Below, in pieces: positions 63,063 through 64,000 of a stretch of 64,000 bases of DNA. The notes below the pieces were generated by a model. The model was not told the DNA's origin. It was given only the letters and a program-made list of their open reading frames with translations, and did not search any database. Both the position numbers and the translations under genes were made by a program. The DNA comes from CAZYFH01 sp965249175 (GTDB lineage Bacteria > Acidobacteriota > Vicinamibacteria > Vicinamibacterales > UBA8438). The stretch is from the NCBI GenBank assembly GCA_965249175.1, contig OZ252227.1:4092001-4156000 (forward strand), in the 5' to 3' direction. The stretch's first letter is position 1, and each line of letters opens with the position of its first letter.

Positions 63063-63401
63063 TTGGACATTACTGACAACTGGACAACGCAACTGAGAAA
63101 AGGAGTGCTGGAACTGTGCATCCTCAACGTCGTGGGCCAGGCGCGCGTCTACGGCTACGACATCGTCAAGCAGCTCCGAGGCATTGATGCCCTCGTCATC
63201 CGGGAGGGCACGGTGTATCCCATCCTCAGCCGTCTCAAGCGCGATGGCTTGGTGCGCACGACGCTTGAGGAATCGCCAGAGGGCCCGGCGAGGAAATACT
63301 ACGAGCTCACGACACGCGGAAAGCAACTGTGCGGGCAGATGAACGCGTATTGGGACATCCTGACCCGCGGAATCGACACCCTCAAGGACGAGACGCGATG
63401 A
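63063..63401 (+). CDS. PadR-family transcriptional regulator 3
   Basis: 112 residues from TTG: LDITDNWTTQLRKGVLELCILNVVGQARVYGYDIVKQLRGIDALVIREGTVYPILSRLKRDGLVRTTLEESPEGPARKYYELTTRGKQL. The N-terminus fits the family exactly, so TTG is the start despite being at the predicted transcription start. Overlaps the membrane partner by 4 bp (ATGA). Third PadR-plus-membrane unit in 11 kb. Confidence 0.93.
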   Translation: MDITDNWTTQLRKGVLELCILNVVGQARVYGYDIVKQLRGIDALVIREGTVYPILSRLKRDGLVRTTLEESPEGPARKYYELTTRGKQLCGQMNAYWDILTRGIDTLKDETR

Positions 63402-64000
63402 TGAAGACCGCCCTGCCGACACTCACGCATGACGCCCAGAGTGACCTCAACCGGTACCTCAGTCGCGTCAAGAACGCCCTTCGGCCGCACGCGACCATCG
63501 ACGCCGACGAAGTGGAGCGCGACATCCGGGGACACATCGAGGCCGAGCTATCTGACGCCCCAGCCCCGGTGACCTCGGAACGCTTGGGCAGCGTGCTGGA
63601 CCGTCTCGGCAGTCCGACACAGTGGGTGCCCGCTGATGACCTCCCAGAGTGGCGACGGGTGCTGGTTCGGCTCACCGCCGGTCCAGAAGACTGGCGTTTG
63701 GCGTATCTGACACTGGGGTGCTTTGTCGGCGGGCCACTCCTCGGCACCATCATTGGACCTCGCCTGTTCTTCGCCACCATCCCGCTGTTCGTGACCAGCA
63801 TTCTGCTCGCCCGAGCGTGCCTGGCGCTGCTCGACGAGAAAGGCGAACCGGCTGGCGCGCGGCGATGGCTGCTCTACCCGCCGTTGGTCGTGGTCTATTC
63901 CGCCATCGCCTTCAACGTGTTTCTTGTCCCGCCGATGATAGCGGCCGTCGTGACGAGTGAATCCGAGCCCCGTGTTCTCGTCGAGTGGCTCCCGGAGCCG
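63398..64000 (+). CDS. HAAS/DUF1700-like membrane protein, cut by the window edge
   Basis: 201 visible residues. N-terminal helical HAAS-type signalling domain (LNRYLSRVKNALRPHATIDADEVERDIRGHIEAELSDAPAPVTSERLGSVLDRLGSPTQWV), then hydrophobic segments (LAYLTLGCFVGGPLLGTIIGP, FFATIPLFVTSILLARACLALL, WLLYPPLVVVYSAIAFNVFLVPPMIAAVV). The pairing with an upstream PadR gene and ATGA overlap is the standard layout of HAAS membrane sensors. The 3' end is missing. Confidence 0.85.
   Translation, partial: MMKTALPTLTHDAQSDLNRYLSRVKNALRPHATIDADEVERDIRGHIEAELSDAPAPVTSERLGSVLDRLGSPTQWVPADDLPEWRRVLVRLTAGPEDWRLAYLTLGCFVGGPLLGTIIGPRLFFATIPLFVTSILLARACLALLDEKGEPAGARRWLLYPPLVVVYSAIAFNVFLVPPMIAAVVTSESEPRVLVEWLPEP

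Overview
High-GC bacterial chromosome. The gene content points to an Acidobacteriota genome, probably Vicinamibacteria-like: paired DUF1592/DUF1552 secreted cytochromes with ankyrin proteins, an FG-GAP/ASPIC (CRTAC1-type) lipoprotein, PadR regulators in front of ADOP/MacB-type permeases and HAAS-type membrane proteins, and many Sec/Tat-exported proteins of unknown function. This is inferred from gene families; there is no rRNA or other phylogenetic marker here.

Layout. 0-2 kb: an acylating aldehyde dehydrogenase of the sulfoacetaldehyde (SauS) type followed by a cut-off ADP-forming CoA-ligase beta subunit. 2.3-13.3 kb: two paralogous modules of ankyrin protein + DUF1592 cytochrome + DUF1552 protein, one collinear with a frameshifted DUF1592 gene, one divergent and intact. 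13.3-18.8 kb: a minus-strand operon of cytochrome c, Vgb-like propeller, TPR protein and FG-GAP lipoprotein. 19.3-24 kb: a seven-gene minus-strand redox/electrophile operon (AhpD-like, isochorismatase-like, membrane protein, broken quinone oxidoreductase, DoxX, MOSC, OsmC). The OsmC gene carries an in-frame TGA exactly at the redox Cys codon with a SECIS-like hairpin behind it, so it is a candidate selenoprotein. 24.3-27.3 kb: a secreted kinase-like protein and an Omp85-type barrel. 27.6-33.5 kb: a regulatory block (MEDS protein, GAF-GAF-AAA-Fis sigma54 activator, STAS protein, ECF sigma factor with zinc anti-sigma).

The main signal is a set of three near-identical sigma54 promoter modules, in front of the AhpD-OsmC operon, the Omp85/kinase-like pair and the htrA-spoIIE-PEGA cluster. 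Each has two TCGTG repeats 22 bp apart, an IHF-like TCAA-N4-TTG site and a TGGCAC-N5-CTGCT promoter at constant spacing. They surround the activator gene, so the block reads as a self-contained envelope/redox stress regulon.

33.8-44.3 kb: that htrA-spoIIE-PEGA cluster has been destroyed by five insertion sequences (IS256-type, a second mutator-type IS, two abutting IS630 elements, and IS21). Removing them restores the reading frames at the htrA and spoIIE junctions, apart from one indel in spoIIE. 44.6-48 kb: thioredoxin, then a TetR/NemR-like regulator with paired palindromic operators, an SDR remnant, an NTF2-like protein and an Old Yellow Enzyme. 48-52.8 kb: Lon, an HtpX-like protease, a UDG-family protein and DUF488. 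52.8-64 kb: three PadR regulators with membrane partners, an MsrP-like molybdoenzyme (frameshifted), an exported methyltransferase, a second copy of the mutator-type IS in inverted orientation, an ADOP permease, a truncated S41 peptidase, a DinB protein and a DUF4097-like protein.

Several genes carry single-base indels, often in homopolymers, so some calls of broken genes may reflect assembly error. No rRNA, CRISPR array or prophage was seen.
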